64,000 bases of DNA from JAWKWH01 sp963669415 (GCA_963669415.2 CAXXPS010000003.1:930001-994000), one strand, 5' to 3'; numbered from the stretch's first letter, positions 50,508 to 59,766 are shown. Notes: generated by a model not told the origin, from the letters alone. Numbers and translations: made by a program.

Positions 50508-51326
50508 TCAGTCGACCTTGTTGGCATCCTTGTACATCACCCGGTGGCGGCGGTTCTTGATCCAGTCAACAAGCTCGTCATTGCTCATGAAATGGTCCGG
50601 ATTAAACCGGTCGCGATTGGAGATTTCCTCCAGCGGCTTGCGCCAGCGCTTGTAAGGCTTCTGGGACGGTGGTCCGAACAGGAATATGTCGAGCACCGAC
50701 AGTTCATCGGGTATGCCGAGCAGCGGCTTCATTGCCTTTTGGGCATTTTCCTGACCAATCGCGGTCACCCACCACACATTGTATCCGAGCGCAGCGGCCG
50801 CCAAATGAGCCGACATGGTGGATGCGGCGACTGATTGCAGAAGAATGCGTTCGGCATTTTCCTTGTACATGCGGTCGAGGTCACTCCCGTCATTGAGGAC
50901 CGGAAACGCGTTGACCCAACGCATGTCCGAGCAAACGACAATGAACCCCGGCGCGGTGGCAAGGCCGCGGTAATCCGGGGTCGGAAACTTCATTTTCGCC
51001 TTGGCCCGAAAGCGCTGCTCGGCAACGAAATACTCGGTGATCTGATCCTTGACCGCCTGCTCCCTGACAATGACAAAATGCCAGGGCTGCGCATTTGCAC
51101 CCGATGGAGCGTGCCGCGCGGCTTCCAGAATCAGGTCGTAATGCTCTTCCGGCACCTGGTACGACGGGTCAAATTTCCTGACCGTCACGCGGTTTTTCAC
51201 CACCTTCATCAGCGCTTCATACCGATCCGGGGAACCGATCTCAGGTAGATCCACCTCGGCCTCAGCCGTCTTCAGGTCGACAACAGGTTCCGTATCTTGC
51301 GTCAATGTCCTTCTCCTGGTTGCCAT
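50508..51326 (-). CDS. Nitroreductase family protein
   Basis: A 272-residue FMN-dependent oxidoreductase. RVTVRKFDPSYQVPEEHYDLILEAARHAPSGANAQPWHF (about 47-85) is the classical flavin-phosphate segment. LLQSVAASTMSAHLAAAALGYNVWWVTAIG near 160 is the dimer helix, and DIFLFGPPSQKP the C-terminal FMN contact. The N-terminal 40 residues are an extension. The ATG is at 51326, but AGGAGAAGG lies inside the first codons, seven to eight bases before a TTG at 51305, which may be the real start. Family members reduce nitro groups, quinones or enones, or dehalogenate. It closes the catabolic segment on the right. Confidence 0.88.
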   Translation of the reverse strand: MATRRRTLTQDTEPVVDLKTAEAEVDLPEIGSPDRYEALMKVVKNRVTVRKFDPSYQVPEEHYDLILEAARHAPSGANAQPWHFVIVREQAVKDQITEYFVAEQRFRAKAKMKFPTPDYRGLATAPGFIVVCSDMRWVNAFPVLNDGSDLDRMYKENAERILLQSVAASTMSAHLAAAALGYNVWWVTAIGQENAQKAMKPLLGIPDELSVLDIFLFGPPSQKPYKRWRKPLEEISNRDRFNPDHFMSNDELVDWIKNRRHRVMYKDANKVD

Positions 51327-51402
51327 TTCGGCGGATATTCATATCCGGACTGAAAACCACCATCCACCGCAATTGGCCGGCCGGTCAACATTGGCCGCGT
51401 CT

Positions 51403-51819
51403 TCACTTTCCACGCGCCCCATCCTGCAGTTCGATCAACACTTGAACAGCCTGGTCGCACAAAGCCTCCGGGACAAAGACGTGATCATGATGAAACGCGG
51501 CGACCATGTTGCAGGGAATTGCATTGTCTGCCAAGGCGGCAGACACCGCAGCGGTAAGGCCGATGCCTTCCAGTGACGAATACACAGTGAGCGTGATGCA
51601 ACGCATGGGCTGACCGACGTTCAGATCATTTTCTTCGGCAACTTCAATGGGCACGATCATTGATGTTCCCTCTTTCTCCCTGAAGATCGAAATTGATTTT
51701 GAGATCAGCAAAGCTTGCAGGGATGCGTCGTTGGTGGAAACGAAGGCATATGTCTCCGGTTGAGCTTCCGGCGTCATTCCCGAGATCATTTCCCTGGCTG
51801 ATACAGCGACTTCCGGCAT
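51403..51819 (-). CDS. ACT domain-containing protein
   Basis: A 138-residue protein. Two adjacent small ligand-binding modules are suggested by PETYAFVSTNDASLQALLISKSISIFREKEGTSMIVP (about 21-57) and RCITLTVYSSLEGIGLTAAVSAALADNAIPCNMVAAFHHDHVFVP (about 73-117). The latter has the ACT-fold pattern of CASTOR/aspartokinase-like regulators. Such stand-alone proteins probably sense amino acids, but no partner is known. The start at 51819 has AAGGGA about ten bases upstream. It follows the nitroreductase gene's upstream region and is in the same direction. Confidence 0.75.
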   Translation of the reverse strand: MPEVAVSAREMISGMTPEAQPETYAFVSTNDASLQALLISKSISIFREKEGTSMIVPIEVAEENDLNVGQPMRCITLTVYSSLEGIGLTAAVSAALADNAIPCNMVAAFHHDHVFVPEALCDQAVQVLIELQDGARGK

Positions 51820-52073
51820 CTGATGTTTTTCCCTTGTGTTGCAGTTGCAGTATCACAGGTGCAGCAGATGACAGGACACGTAATTGTGCCCTCTTTGGCA
51901 TGGACTGGTTGTTGAACGGCTGAAACCCAATTTCTAACAGATCTGTGACTGGAGGTTCGGTCCCGGCGCTGGAATCTGGCCGCTGGTGCATCTTTCGGTT
52001 GATACTCATTGCCCCGCCACGCAAAAATTTGTGCTACAAAACATTTCAGTAAGTGCGTTTGTAAGGCAGGAAC

Positions 52074-53186
52074 ATGCCCTTGAGCCGTCAGATGGCTTTT
52101 TGGAAGCAGTTGGTACTGACCGTGGTGTTGATCGGCGGCGCTGGCGTCGTCTGGCAAGAATTTGACGTGATACGGGCCCTTGCAAACCTTGATCACAGCC
52201 CGGCCGGTACAAGAAGCAACAACAATCCGCAGAAAGCACCGGTGGTGGTCGCCCGGGTCACGATCGCCAAGGATGATCTCGTCTTCAAAGCGGTTGGAAC
52301 CGGCCGCGCATTGCGCTCTGTGGAACTGAAACCCGAGGCGGCAGGCAAAGTCGTCGAAATGGCTCTTTCGCCAGGCAAGCGGTTCAAAAAAGGCGATCTA
52401 CTCGTGAAGCTTGACGACTCCGAGCAACGCCTGGCTTTGTCTCTCGCCGAGACGCGGCTTGCAGATGCCGTCAGGAAACAGGAACGCTACACAAGGCTGC
52501 AAAACTCGGGAACAACGGCTCTTGCGCAACTGGACGAAGTGCGCACGCTATCCAAAATCGCAGAAATTGAACTTGAGCGTGCTCAACAGGCGCTTGAAGA
52601 CAGGATTTTGCGCGCGCCTTTCGATGGCGTGTCCGGGCTAGCTGAAGTGGAGGTCGGAGCTTGGGTGGACAGCGACACGACAATAACCAGTTTCGATGAT
52701 CGCAGTGTCATCCTCGTGGCTTTTGACCTGCCGGAGACACTGGTTTCCAGGCTCGTGCCCGGTTCCGACGTGACCGCAACAACACCATCGTCTATCGGAA
52801 AGGCGTTGCACGGCACAATTGCCGACATCGATAGCCGAATTACCGAATCGACCAGGACGATGAAAATCCGTGCGGCGTTTCGAAATGCCGAAGATGAGCT
52901 GCGGCCCGGCGCATCTTTCAACATCCAGCTGGAATTGCCGGGAAAGACTTTTGCCATGGTTCCTGAACTTGCATTGCAGTTTGCGCGCAGCAGCGTGCAT
53001 GTCTGGAAGGCGACGGATCAATTGGCGGAGAAAGTCGACGTGAAGCTCATCCGCAGGCGACAGGGCGGTGTGCTGGTCGACGGGCCGCTTGCTGACGGGG
53101 ATAACGTTGTTGTTGAAGGTACTCAGCGATTAATGCCAGGCAAACCGCTCAGGATCGTCAATCAGATCTCGGATCTGTCAAATTGA
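52074..53186 (+). CDS. RND efflux periplasmic adaptor (membrane fusion protein)
   Basis: A 370-residue adaptor anchored by one N-terminal span (FWKQLVLTVVLIGGAGVVW), not a lipoprotein. Order of parts: the first barrel/lipoyl half (GRALRSVELKPEAAGKVVEMALSPGKRFKKGDLLVKLDD, about 78-116), and a short alpha hairpin (QRLALSLAETRLADAVRKQERY ... EIELERAQQALEDR). Then come the second lipoyl half (RAPFDGVSGLAEVEVGAWV) and the beta-barrel and membrane-proximal domains. It joins the inner membrane pump encoded next, whose TTG start overlaps its stop by 4 bp. No outer membrane channel gene is adjacent. Confidence 0.92.
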   Translation: MPLSRQMAFWKQLVLTVVLIGGAGVVWQEFDVIRALANLDHSPAGTRSNNNPQKAPVVVARVTIAKDDLVFKAVGTGRALRSVELKPEAAGKVVEMALSPGKRFKKGDLLVKLDDSEQRLALSLAETRLADAVRKQERYTRLQNSGTTALAQLDEVRTLSKIAEIELERAQQALEDRILRAPFDGVSGLAEVEVGAWVDSDTTITSFDDRSVILVAFDLPETLVSRLVPGSDVTATTPSSIGKALHGTIADIDSRITESTRTMKIRAAFRNAEDELRPGASFNIQLELPGKTFAMVPELALQFARSSVHVWKATDQLAEKVDVKLIRRRQGGVLVDGPLADGDNVVVEGTQRLMPGKPLRIVNQISDLSN

Positions 53187-56100
53187 CGCCCGGATTGGCA
53201 AATGCGCCCGGAGGTGGCTTGCCGGGCTTGAGTGTTCGGCGTCCCATGCTGGCCGCTGTCATGAACCTCCTGATCATCATCGCGGGAATTGCAGCGGTGT
53301 TCGGCATTGAGGTCCGTGAGTTGCCCGATATCGACAGACCGATCGTCTCTGTTCGCGCAAACTATCCAGGTGCTTCGCCAACTACCGTTGATACTGAAGT
53401 GACCTCATTGGTCGAGGGAGCGGTAGCGAGAGTAGCAGGCGTCGTTGCCGTCAGTTCTTCATCCGAAGAGGGCAACTTTCGTATGCGCGTCGAATTCCGG
53501 CCGGACCGGGATATCGCAAATGCTGCCAACGATGTTCGCGAGGCGGTTAGCCGGGTGGTTCCGCGGCTTCCGTCAGGTGTTGATGATCTGTATGTCGTCA
53601 AGGCGGAGCGGGATGCATGGCCGATCATGCGGGTTGCCGTGTGGAGCGATTCCGCCCGGCTCGACGATCTGACAAGGCGCATAAACAAGGAAATCATACC
53701 TGAACTTACCGCTGTTGATGGTGTTGCGGATGTCTCGGTATTCGGAGGACGCGATCAGGTGATCCGCGTTGAGGTCTTGCATGAGCGCCTTGCTGCATTT
53801 GCGCTTTCAATCAGCGACGTCGTTGAGGTTCTCAAGGCAGCTCAATTCGACATCCCGATCGGCAGTTTTGAAGCTGACCAGATGGAGGTGTTGGTCAGAG
53901 CCGACGCTACGGTCATTGATCCCGCTGTGTTCGAAGAACTCACTGTTCGCGATACGGTCCGTCTGGCCGATGTTGCCGACATTCACTTCAATCTTGCCAC
54001 TTCTGAGAGCACCGCGCGTCTGGATGGCCGGTTGGTCCTCAACCTCGGGATAGTTCGCCAGGCGCAGTCGAACACGGTCCAGATTTCAAACAATGTCAGG
54101 GAAGCGTTGGATCGCCTGGAATTGCGGTTTCCGGGTCTGCGCTTTGAAATTACCAGCGACAATGCGATCTTCATCCGCGGCGCGGTGATCGAAGTGCTTT
54201 CGACACTTGCGGTGGCGCTGTTCATCGTGATTTCGGTCATCTGGCTGTTCCTGGGCCGCATCGGCGCGACTCTCGTCCCGGCCATTGCGATTCCCATCGC
54301 CCTGACCGGATCGCTCGCCGCCATTTGGTTGTTGGGCTACTCGATCAATCTGATCACGCTTCTAGCGCTGGTGGTCGCGACCGGTCTCGTCGTTGATGAT
54401 GCAATAGTCGTGACCGAGAACATCCAGCGATGCCGGTCAAAGGGCATCGCTGCACGGGCGGCTGCTGTAATTGGTACCCGACAGGTATTTTTTGCCGTGA
54501 TCGCGACAACAATTACGCTGGTTGCCGTCTTCCTTCCAATTTCGTTTTTGCCGGGCGACGCGGGGCGGCTGTTTGCCGAATTTGGCGTCGTACTCGCGGT
54601 CACAGTCTCCATTTCTTCCTTTGTGGCCCTGTCCGCGTGTCCGATGATTGCTGCGCGTTTGGATTCGCTTGGTGGCGACACCGGTTTTGGCACGTGGGTC
54701 GGCCAGAAGATCAACATTGCTTACGCAGCGGCGCTCCGCCCGATCTTATATGCTCCGCTGATCGCTCTTGCGGTCATGGGCTTGATCGCAGCCACCGCTG
54801 TTATCGTCTACGAAAACCTCGGCGAAGAACTGGTGCCTGCCGAAGATCGGGGTCTGGTCAATATCTGGATGCAGGGGCCTGATGGCACCGATCTTGACTA
54901 CACCGACCGGCAGGTTGAAGCAGTTGAAGCCATGCTCACTCCGTGGATTGAAAATGGCCAGGTGGAGTCAATCTATTCGATTACCGGGCGATATGACCTC
55001 AATCGTGGCTATGTGGGCGCAAAATTGTCCCCCTGGGAGACGCGTACGGCATCGCAAGCGGAAATCGAGGCCGATCTCAGGCCCAAACTTGCAAGTCTGG
55101 CAGGTGCCAGGGCGATTATCTGGTCCAGCAACAGTCTGGCGTTGAGGCGCGGTTCAAATGGCGGCCTGACCATTGCAATCACCGGACCAGACTATCCTGC
55201 CATCAGCGAAGCAGCAGATGAATTTGCACGGAGGATGGAGGACATACCGGGCCTTTCTCGCATCCGCGTTCAATATCAGGCCACGCAACCGCAGCTTTCC
55301 GTCTCTGTCGACCGTGAGCGGGCTTCCGATCTCGATATATCCATGGATGCGTTGTCGGAGACGCTCCGTGCTCTGATAGACGAGGAGGAAATCGTCGAAC
55401 TGAACATCGGCGATCAGGCAGTGCCGATCATGCTGCAGCCTGCAGAAGGCGCTGTGCGCGATCCTTCGGATTTGCTCAACCACTATGTGCGATCTGAAAG
55501 CGGTGAACTCATCCCTCTCTCCCAGTTGGTTCAAATTTCAGAAATTGGTGTCGCCGCCGAACTCGACCGTCATGGCCAGCGCCGCGCAATCGAAATCGAC
55601 GCGACTGTCGATCCGGAACTGACGTTAAAAGGAGCGGTCGACCAGATCCGCACGCTTGCCAACGACACGCTTCCAGAGGGGATGAGTTTGCTACTGTTGG
55701 GCGAAGCAGCAGCGCTTGACGAAACATCAAACGCGATAACGATCACCTATGTGATCGCGCTCCTTATTGTCTTTCTCGTCCTTGCCGCACAGTTCGAAAG
55801 CCTTACCAGCGCAGCGGTCATCATGGTCAGCGTGCCTTTTGGCGTCTGTGCCGCAATCTATGCTTTGTGGCTCACCGGGACGACAATCAACATCTATAGT
55901 CAGATCGGGGTTCTGATGCTCATCGGCATCATGGCCAAGAACGGTATTCTGATGGTCGAGTTCGCCGATCAACTGCGCGAACGGGGTGCGGAGGTGGTCG
56001 ATGCAGCACTTGGTGCAGCGACCGCCAGGCTTCGTCCAATCGCCATGACATTGGCGTCGACGGCACTCGCGGGATTACCCTTGATCCTCAGTGACGGACC

Positions 56101-56302
56101 CGGCGCAGAAGCCCGCTCAGCAATTGGTTGGGTCGTATTCGGCGGACTGGGCCTGGCCGCAGGATTTACGTTATTCGTCACGCCGGCGGCATACGCACTG
56201 ATTGCGGGCCTCTCGAGCAACCGCATGACCGGCACCATGGCTCTGGAGGCGGAGATGGAGGCAGCCGGAAAACACATGCTAGACGATCGCGTCCACGGTT
56301 AA
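53183..56302 (+). CDS. RND family efflux pump, inner membrane subunit
   Basis: A 1039-residue AcrB/MexB-superfamily transporter with twelve membrane spans in two halves and two large periplasmic loops. The start is TTG at 53183 within the adaptor's stop (ATTGA). Recognisable blocks are RPMLAAVMNLLIIIAGIAAVFGI and SVRANYPGASPTTVDTEVTSLVE. The proton-relay helix is LLALVVATGLVVDDAIVVTENI near residue 390, with two adjacent aspartates. SQIGVLMLIGIMAKNGILMVEFADQL is near 905. It belongs to the branch of heavy RND pumps common in alphaproteobacteria, whose substrates range from drugs to lipids. It probably uses a separately encoded TolC such as that at 32676. Confidence 0.95.
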   Translation: MTPGLANAPGGGLPGLSVRRPMLAAVMNLLIIIAGIAAVFGIEVRELPDIDRPIVSVRANYPGASPTTVDTEVTSLVEGAVARVAGVVAVSSSSEEGNFRMRVEFRPDRDIANAANDVREAVSRVVPRLPSGVDDLYVVKAERDAWPIMRVAVWSDSARLDDLTRRINKEIIPELTAVDGVADVSVFGGRDQVIRVEVLHERLAAFALSISDVVEVLKAAQFDIPIGSFEADQMEVLVRADATVIDPAVFEELTVRDTVRLADVADIHFNLATSESTARLDGRLVLNLGIVRQAQSNTVQISNNVREALDRLELRFPGLRFEITSDNAIFIRGAVIEVLSTLAVALFIVISVIWLFLGRIGATLVPAIAIPIALTGSLAAIWLLGYSINLITLLALVVATGLVVDDAIVVTENIQRCRSKGIAARAAAVIGTRQVFFAVIATTITLVAVFLPISFLPGDAGRLFAEFGVVLAVTVSISSFVALSACPMIAARLDSLGGDTGFGTWVGQKINIAYAAALRPILYAPLIALAVMGLIAATAVIVYENLGEELVPAEDRGLVNIWMQGPDGTDLDYTDRQVEAVEAMLTPWIENGQVESIYSITGRYDLNRGYVGAKLSPWETRTASQAEIEADLRPKLASLAGARAIIWSSNSLALRRGSNGGLTIAITGPDYPAISEAADEFARRMEDIPGLSRIRVQYQATQPQLSVSVDRERASDLDISMDALSETLRALIDEEEIVELNIGDQAVPIMLQPAEGAVRDPSDLLNHYVRSESGELIPLSQLVQISEIGVAAELDRHGQRRAIEIDATVDPELTLKGAVDQIRTLANDTLPEGMSLLLLGEAAALDETSNAITITYVIALLIVFLVLAAQFESLTSAAVIMVSVPFGVCAAIYALWLTGTTINIYSQIGVLMLIGIMAKNGILMVEFADQLRERGAEVVDAALGAATARLRPIAMTLASTALAGLPLILSDGPGAEARSAIGWVVFGGLGLAAGFTLFVTPAAYALIAGLSSNRMTGTMALEAEMEAAGKHMLDDRVHG

Positions 56303-56330
56303 GGCGGCACGTTCAATACCGCGACCCGTC

Positions 56331-57098
56331 TTAGAACCGTTTGGTATCTTCAGTTCTGATGACTTCGACCGATTTTGCTTTTGGCGAGTGTTCGGCGATT
56401 TCCAGAATCAGTTTCCGACGAACCGCGGCTGAGAAAGTCTCAGGGGAATCCGCTGTAATGACGAAGGAACCCGGACCACCGATGATCCGGTCGGCAAAGG
56501 CGGCTTCAAGATCGTAGGAGATGGGACGTCCCGAACAGTGCCGGCAGAGCACTGCCAGACCGTTGATGACAATGCCGGTGGCAACAATTGCATCCCGGCT
56601 CGATTCAATGCCCGGCCCATTCCAGTTGTTGGCGCTATCGGCAGAAATGTCGATCACCCGCCTCAATCCCCTGATGTCGTTTTGATCAATCAAGGACTTT
56701 GCAAACAGTAGTGCCGCACCGATGGCATTCCTGCCGAATGCTCTTCGTGGTGGCTCGAGTAACGCCTTGGCAAAAGCGGCCGCACTATCTGGACCATCAA
56801 TGATGGTCCAGTCGACGACGATCTCTTGCGATGACATGTCGCCCCATTCGACATAAGTGACAGCAATACGCCCGTGGGCATTCTTCACAATCGCCGAAAT
56901 CACCTGCGGATGCGTGATCGCCTGGGCGTATCCGGAACGCTGAAAAAGGATTTCCGCGTCATCAATAGATCCCGTTGCGTCTGCAAGGAGAACCAATTCG
57001 AGATCAACAGTTTCCGTTGCATTGGACGGCGGAGCATATCCAACGACGAAAAACAGTCCGAAAGCAAATGCTGCCCAAAACTTCAATGAAATACTCAT
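56331..57098 (-). CDS. DUF1194 (von Willebrand A-like) exported protein
   Basis: A 255-residue protein with signal peptide MSISLKFWAAFAFGLFFVVG. The mature part opens with VDLELVLLADATGSIDDAEILFQRSGYA, a vWA MIDAS-like D-x-T-G-S motif. GRIAVTYVEWGDMS, RRVIDISADSANNWNG and GIVINGLAVLCRHC follow, the order seen in alphaproteobacterial DUF1194. The family is periplasmic or secreted, metal-binding by resemblance, and of unknown role. It converges on the RND operon, with 28 bp between stops. Confidence 0.82.
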   Translation of the reverse strand: MSISLKFWAAFAFGLFFVVGYAPPSNATETVDLELVLLADATGSIDDAEILFQRSGYAQAITHPQVISAIVKNAHGRIAVTYVEWGDMSSQEIVVDWTIIDGPDSAAAFAKALLEPPRRAFGRNAIGAALLFAKSLIDQNDIRGLRRVIDISADSANNWNGPGIESSRDAIVATGIVINGLAVLCRHCSGRPISYDLEAAFADRIIGGPGSFVITADSPETFSAAVRRKLILEIAEHSPKAKSVEVIRTEDTKRF

Positions 57099-57346
57099 GA
57101 TGCAAGTACCGGATCTGGTTCCTCGTGGAGAAGCTCAACTATTCGGCTTCCGCTAACCTTTAAGATCGTAATTACCCTGAAACCGCTTCGTCGTCACTCC
57201 GCGGGACTTGAGTTGATACCAGGGCTACAAAAATCGCTGCATCCTGATTTGCTAATTTCGCTTGAAATTTCTTGACCGCCCGTGGAATCATGCTGTCAGC
57301 AGAACGGGAAGAGGTGCGATTGCGGCGTTGGCCGCATCGAAATGAC

Positions 57347-58582
57347 ATGTTTGATAATCCGGTCAAGCTTGACTTGAATTCGATTGACGAGTTTGCGCGC
57401 GGACTTCCGGCGCGGGCCCGCATGATGCTGTCGATTATTGCGGGTCTGCCGCGGGGAACATTGACGCTGCGGACACCGGATGGACGGGTCGCTAAAGTCG
57501 ATGGCCCCAAACCCGGGCCCGAGGCGCAGATTGTGCTCAATAACTGGAAGCTGCCCGGCCGCGCATTGTCGGGCGGTACGATTGGCGTTGCAGAATCCTA
57601 CATGGACGGAGATTGGGAGAGCCCGGACGTTACATCGCTGCTGGAGCTCTTCGTGGTCAATCAGGAGGAAGGTGACAAACTCGCCGGCGGCGCCAGCTGG
57701 TTGTTGAACGCGTTTCAAAGATTGCGCCACTGGTTCAATGACAACACCAGGGCGGGATCAAAGCGCAACATCGCCTCGCACTACGACCTTGGCAATGCGT
57801 TTTATAAACAATGGCTTGACCCGACAATGACCTATTCATCGGCACTTTACTCCGGTGGAGCAAACGATCTGGAATCGGCCCAGAACGCCAAGTACCGTGC
57901 GCTTGCCAAGGACACCGGCATCGGCCCGGACGACCATGTGCTTGAGATAGGCTGTGGCTGGGGCGGATTTGCCGAATTTGCCGCCCGCGAGATCGGCTGC
58001 CGTGTAACTGGTCTGACGATCAGCCAGGAACAACTCAAATTCGCCAGGGAACGTATTGAGCGTGCCGGTTTGAGCGACAAGGTCGAGTTCAAGTTTCAGG
58101 ACTATCGCGACGAGACCGGGAAATATGACCGAATAGCGTCAATCGAAATGTTCGAAGCGGTTGGTGAAAAATACTGGCCGGTCTTTTTCAGCAAGATGAA
58201 GGAATGCCTGAAACCCGGCGGTACTGCCGGCTTGCAGATCATCACGATCAATGAAAATTCCTACCCGCTATATCGTCGGCAGCCTGACTTTATTCAACGT
58301 TACATTTTCCCCGGCGGCATGCTGCCGACACCGGCGATTTTGAAGAACCTCGGATCCGATCACGGTCTTGCTTATCTGCGGGAGCGGGTGTTTCCTCAAG
58401 ACTATGCGCGCACGCTGGCCGAATGGCGGATGCGCTTTTGGTCTGCGTGGCCAAAAATAGCACCACTCGGTTTTGACGAACGCTTCAAGAAAATGTGGGA
58501 GTTTTATCTCCACTACTGTGAGGCAGGCTTTCGCTCAGAATATATTGATGTGCGGCAGCTGGTTTGGAAGGCGGATCAATAG
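57347..58582 (+). CDS. Cyclopropane-fatty-acyl-phospholipid synthase family protein
   Basis: A SAM-dependent methyltransferase of 411 residues from the ATG at 57347 (MFDNPVKLDLNSIDEF). The frame is open upstream to 57272, and ATG 57290 is an alternative; no start has a good ribosome-binding site. Motifs: NIASHYDLGNAFYKQWLDPTMTYSSALY near 140-167, SAM loop VLEIGCGWGGFAEFAARE near 190, LTISQEQLKFARERI, and YDRIASIEMFEAVGEKYWPVFF near 255 with the active-site glutamate. PGGMLPTPA comes near 325. It methylenates unsaturated acyl chains in membrane phospholipids, usually in stationary phase or acid stress. Confidence 0.88.
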   Translation: MFDNPVKLDLNSIDEFARGLPARARMMLSIIAGLPRGTLTLRTPDGRVAKVDGPKPGPEAQIVLNNWKLPGRALSGGTIGVAESYMDGDWESPDVTSLLELFVVNQEEGDKLAGGASWLLNAFQRLRHWFNDNTRAGSKRNIASHYDLGNAFYKQWLDPTMTYSSALYSGGANDLESAQNAKYRALAKDTGIGPDDHVLEIGCGWGGFAEFAAREIGCRVTGLTISQEQLKFARERIERAGLSDKVEFKFQDYRDETGKYDRIASIEMFEAVGEKYWPVFFSKMKECLKPGGTAGLQIITINENSYPLYRRQPDFIQRYIFPGGMLPTPAILKNLGSDHGLAYLRERVFPQDYARTLAEWRMRFWSAWPKIAPLGFDERFKKMWEFYLHYCEAGFRSEYIDVRQLVWKADQ

Positions 58583-58733
58583 GCCAAGAACCGCCGCTTC
58601 CCGTTTTGTTGCCGATTCTATCGAATTCGATACCGCACCGCGTGTCGGTTTGCCTCCGGCCTGTGCGTCATCTGTGTAACAATCCGCACCTGCCATTGTC
58701 TGATTGTTCACAGACCAACGACTGGAGATCGCG

Positions 58734-59123
58734 ATGACGCCGGACTTGTTTTATCTTTCGCTTGCCGCAATTCTGACGGCGGTTCTGTGGATCCCTTTCG
58801 TCACCGGTGATGTCATTGCAAATGGCTGGTTGCGCAAGGAAAATTACGCAATTCCAGGCCACAGGCCGTCGCCCCCTTGGGTTCAACGCGCCCACCGTGC
58901 TTACATCAATTCAATAGAGACTCTGGTGCCGTTTGGCGTGTTGATCCTGGTTGCAAAGGCTTCCGGACAGGCCAACGAAACGACGGCATTTTGGGCAGCA
59001 ATCTTTTTCTGGGCGCGATTGGGCCACGCGATCGTGCATATCTCGGGCGTCCCCTATCTGCGTACGCTGCTTTTCATGATTGGGTTCAGTGCGATTGCCA
59101 ATATATTCCTGGAAATCGTTTAA
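58734..59123 (+). CDS. MAPEG family membrane protein
   Basis: A 129-residue protein with four hydrophobic spans, starting at the ATG at 58734 (MTPDLFYLSLAAILTAVLWIPFV) after TGGAGA. QRAHRAYINSIETLVPFGVLILVAKASG near 50-77 carries the conserved R-x-x-x-A-x-x-N-x-x-E motif of MAPEG proteins. FFWARLGHAIVHISGVPYLRT follows. Eukaryotic members are glutathione-dependent; bacterial ones are mostly uncharacterised. It stands alone between cfa-like and the regulator gene. Confidence 0.85.
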   Translation: MTPDLFYLSLAAILTAVLWIPFVTGDVIANGWLRKENYAIPGHRPSPPWVQRAHRAYINSIETLVPFGVLILVAKASGQANETTAFWAAIFFWARLGHAIVHISGVPYLRTLLFMIGFSAIANIFLEIV

Positions 59124-59144
59124 CCGAACCCGGCAGCTTGGTAA

Positions 59145-59618
59145 TTATCCCATCTCGGCGCTGACGCCGCGACCGGTACGATCTACCACTTCGCGCAAAG
59201 CAAAACTTGAATTGATCCGCGTTACGTGCGGCATGGCCGACAGCCACTCCTTGTGGATGCGCTCGTAGTCAGCGAGGTCTCGCGCCGCGACACGCAGCAA
59301 ATAATCGTACTCGCCGGACATCAGGTAGCACACCAAAACATTTGGACAGCGCTTCACGGAAGCCTCGAATTCAGCCAGGACCTTCTCCGATTGGCCCGAC
59401 AATGACATGTGGACGATGACGGTTACGCCATGCCCGAGTGCCGCATTCGACAACCGGGCATGATAGCCGCGAATAACGCCTTGCTTTTCCAGAATATCCA
59501 ATCGGCGTGAGCAGGCTGATTGTGACAGACCAACCGTATCAGCGAGCGCCGCATTGGAGATTCTTCCGTCCTTTTGCAGGGTATCGAGAATCGCGATATC
59601 AATCTTGTCCAATTTCAT
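59145..59618 (-). CDS. Lrp/AsnC family regulator of alanine dehydrogenase (AldR-like)
   Basis: A 157-residue feast/famine regulator starting at ATG 59618 (MKLDKIDIAILDTLQKDGRIS) with GGAG twelve bases upstream. The helix-turn-helix is SNAALADTVGLSQSACSRRLDILEKQGVIRGYHA (about 21-54). The ligand domain contains LVCYLMSGEYDYLLRVAARDLADY near 105-128. It is divergent from ald, the arrangement of AldR regulators that activate alanine dehydrogenase in response to alanine. An inverted repeat lies between the two genes. Confidence 0.9.
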   Translation of the reverse strand: MKLDKIDIAILDTLQKDGRISNAALADTVGLSQSACSRRLDILEKQGVIRGYHARLSNAALGHGVTVIVHMSLSGQSEKVLAEFEASVKRCPNVLVCYLMSGEYDYLLRVAARDLADYERIHKEWLSAMPHVTRINSSFALREVVDRTGRGVSAEMG

Positions 59619-59664
59619 TTTTCGAATTTTCTCCGTATATTCATATCCTATACGCAATTTCCTT

Positions 59665-59695
59665 CGAATTTCCTATCGACGGAATGGGAAATTCG
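59665..59695. promoter_or_regulatory. Candidate AldR/Lrp operator upstream of ald
   Basis: CGAATTTCC at 59665-59673 and its exact complement GGAAATTCG at 59687-59695 are separated by 13 bases, so their centres are about two helical turns apart. A related half-site CGCAATTTCC occurs at 59653-59662. The array lies 70-115 bases before the ald start, between the divergent genes. Lrp-type binding is inferred from position and symmetry. Confidence 0.55.
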
Positions 59696-59766
59696 CAAAC
59701 ACATTCGATGCAAAATATGGTCTTTTCAGTCTGAACAAAGATATTGCCTTTCAGGGAGAAGCAAAG

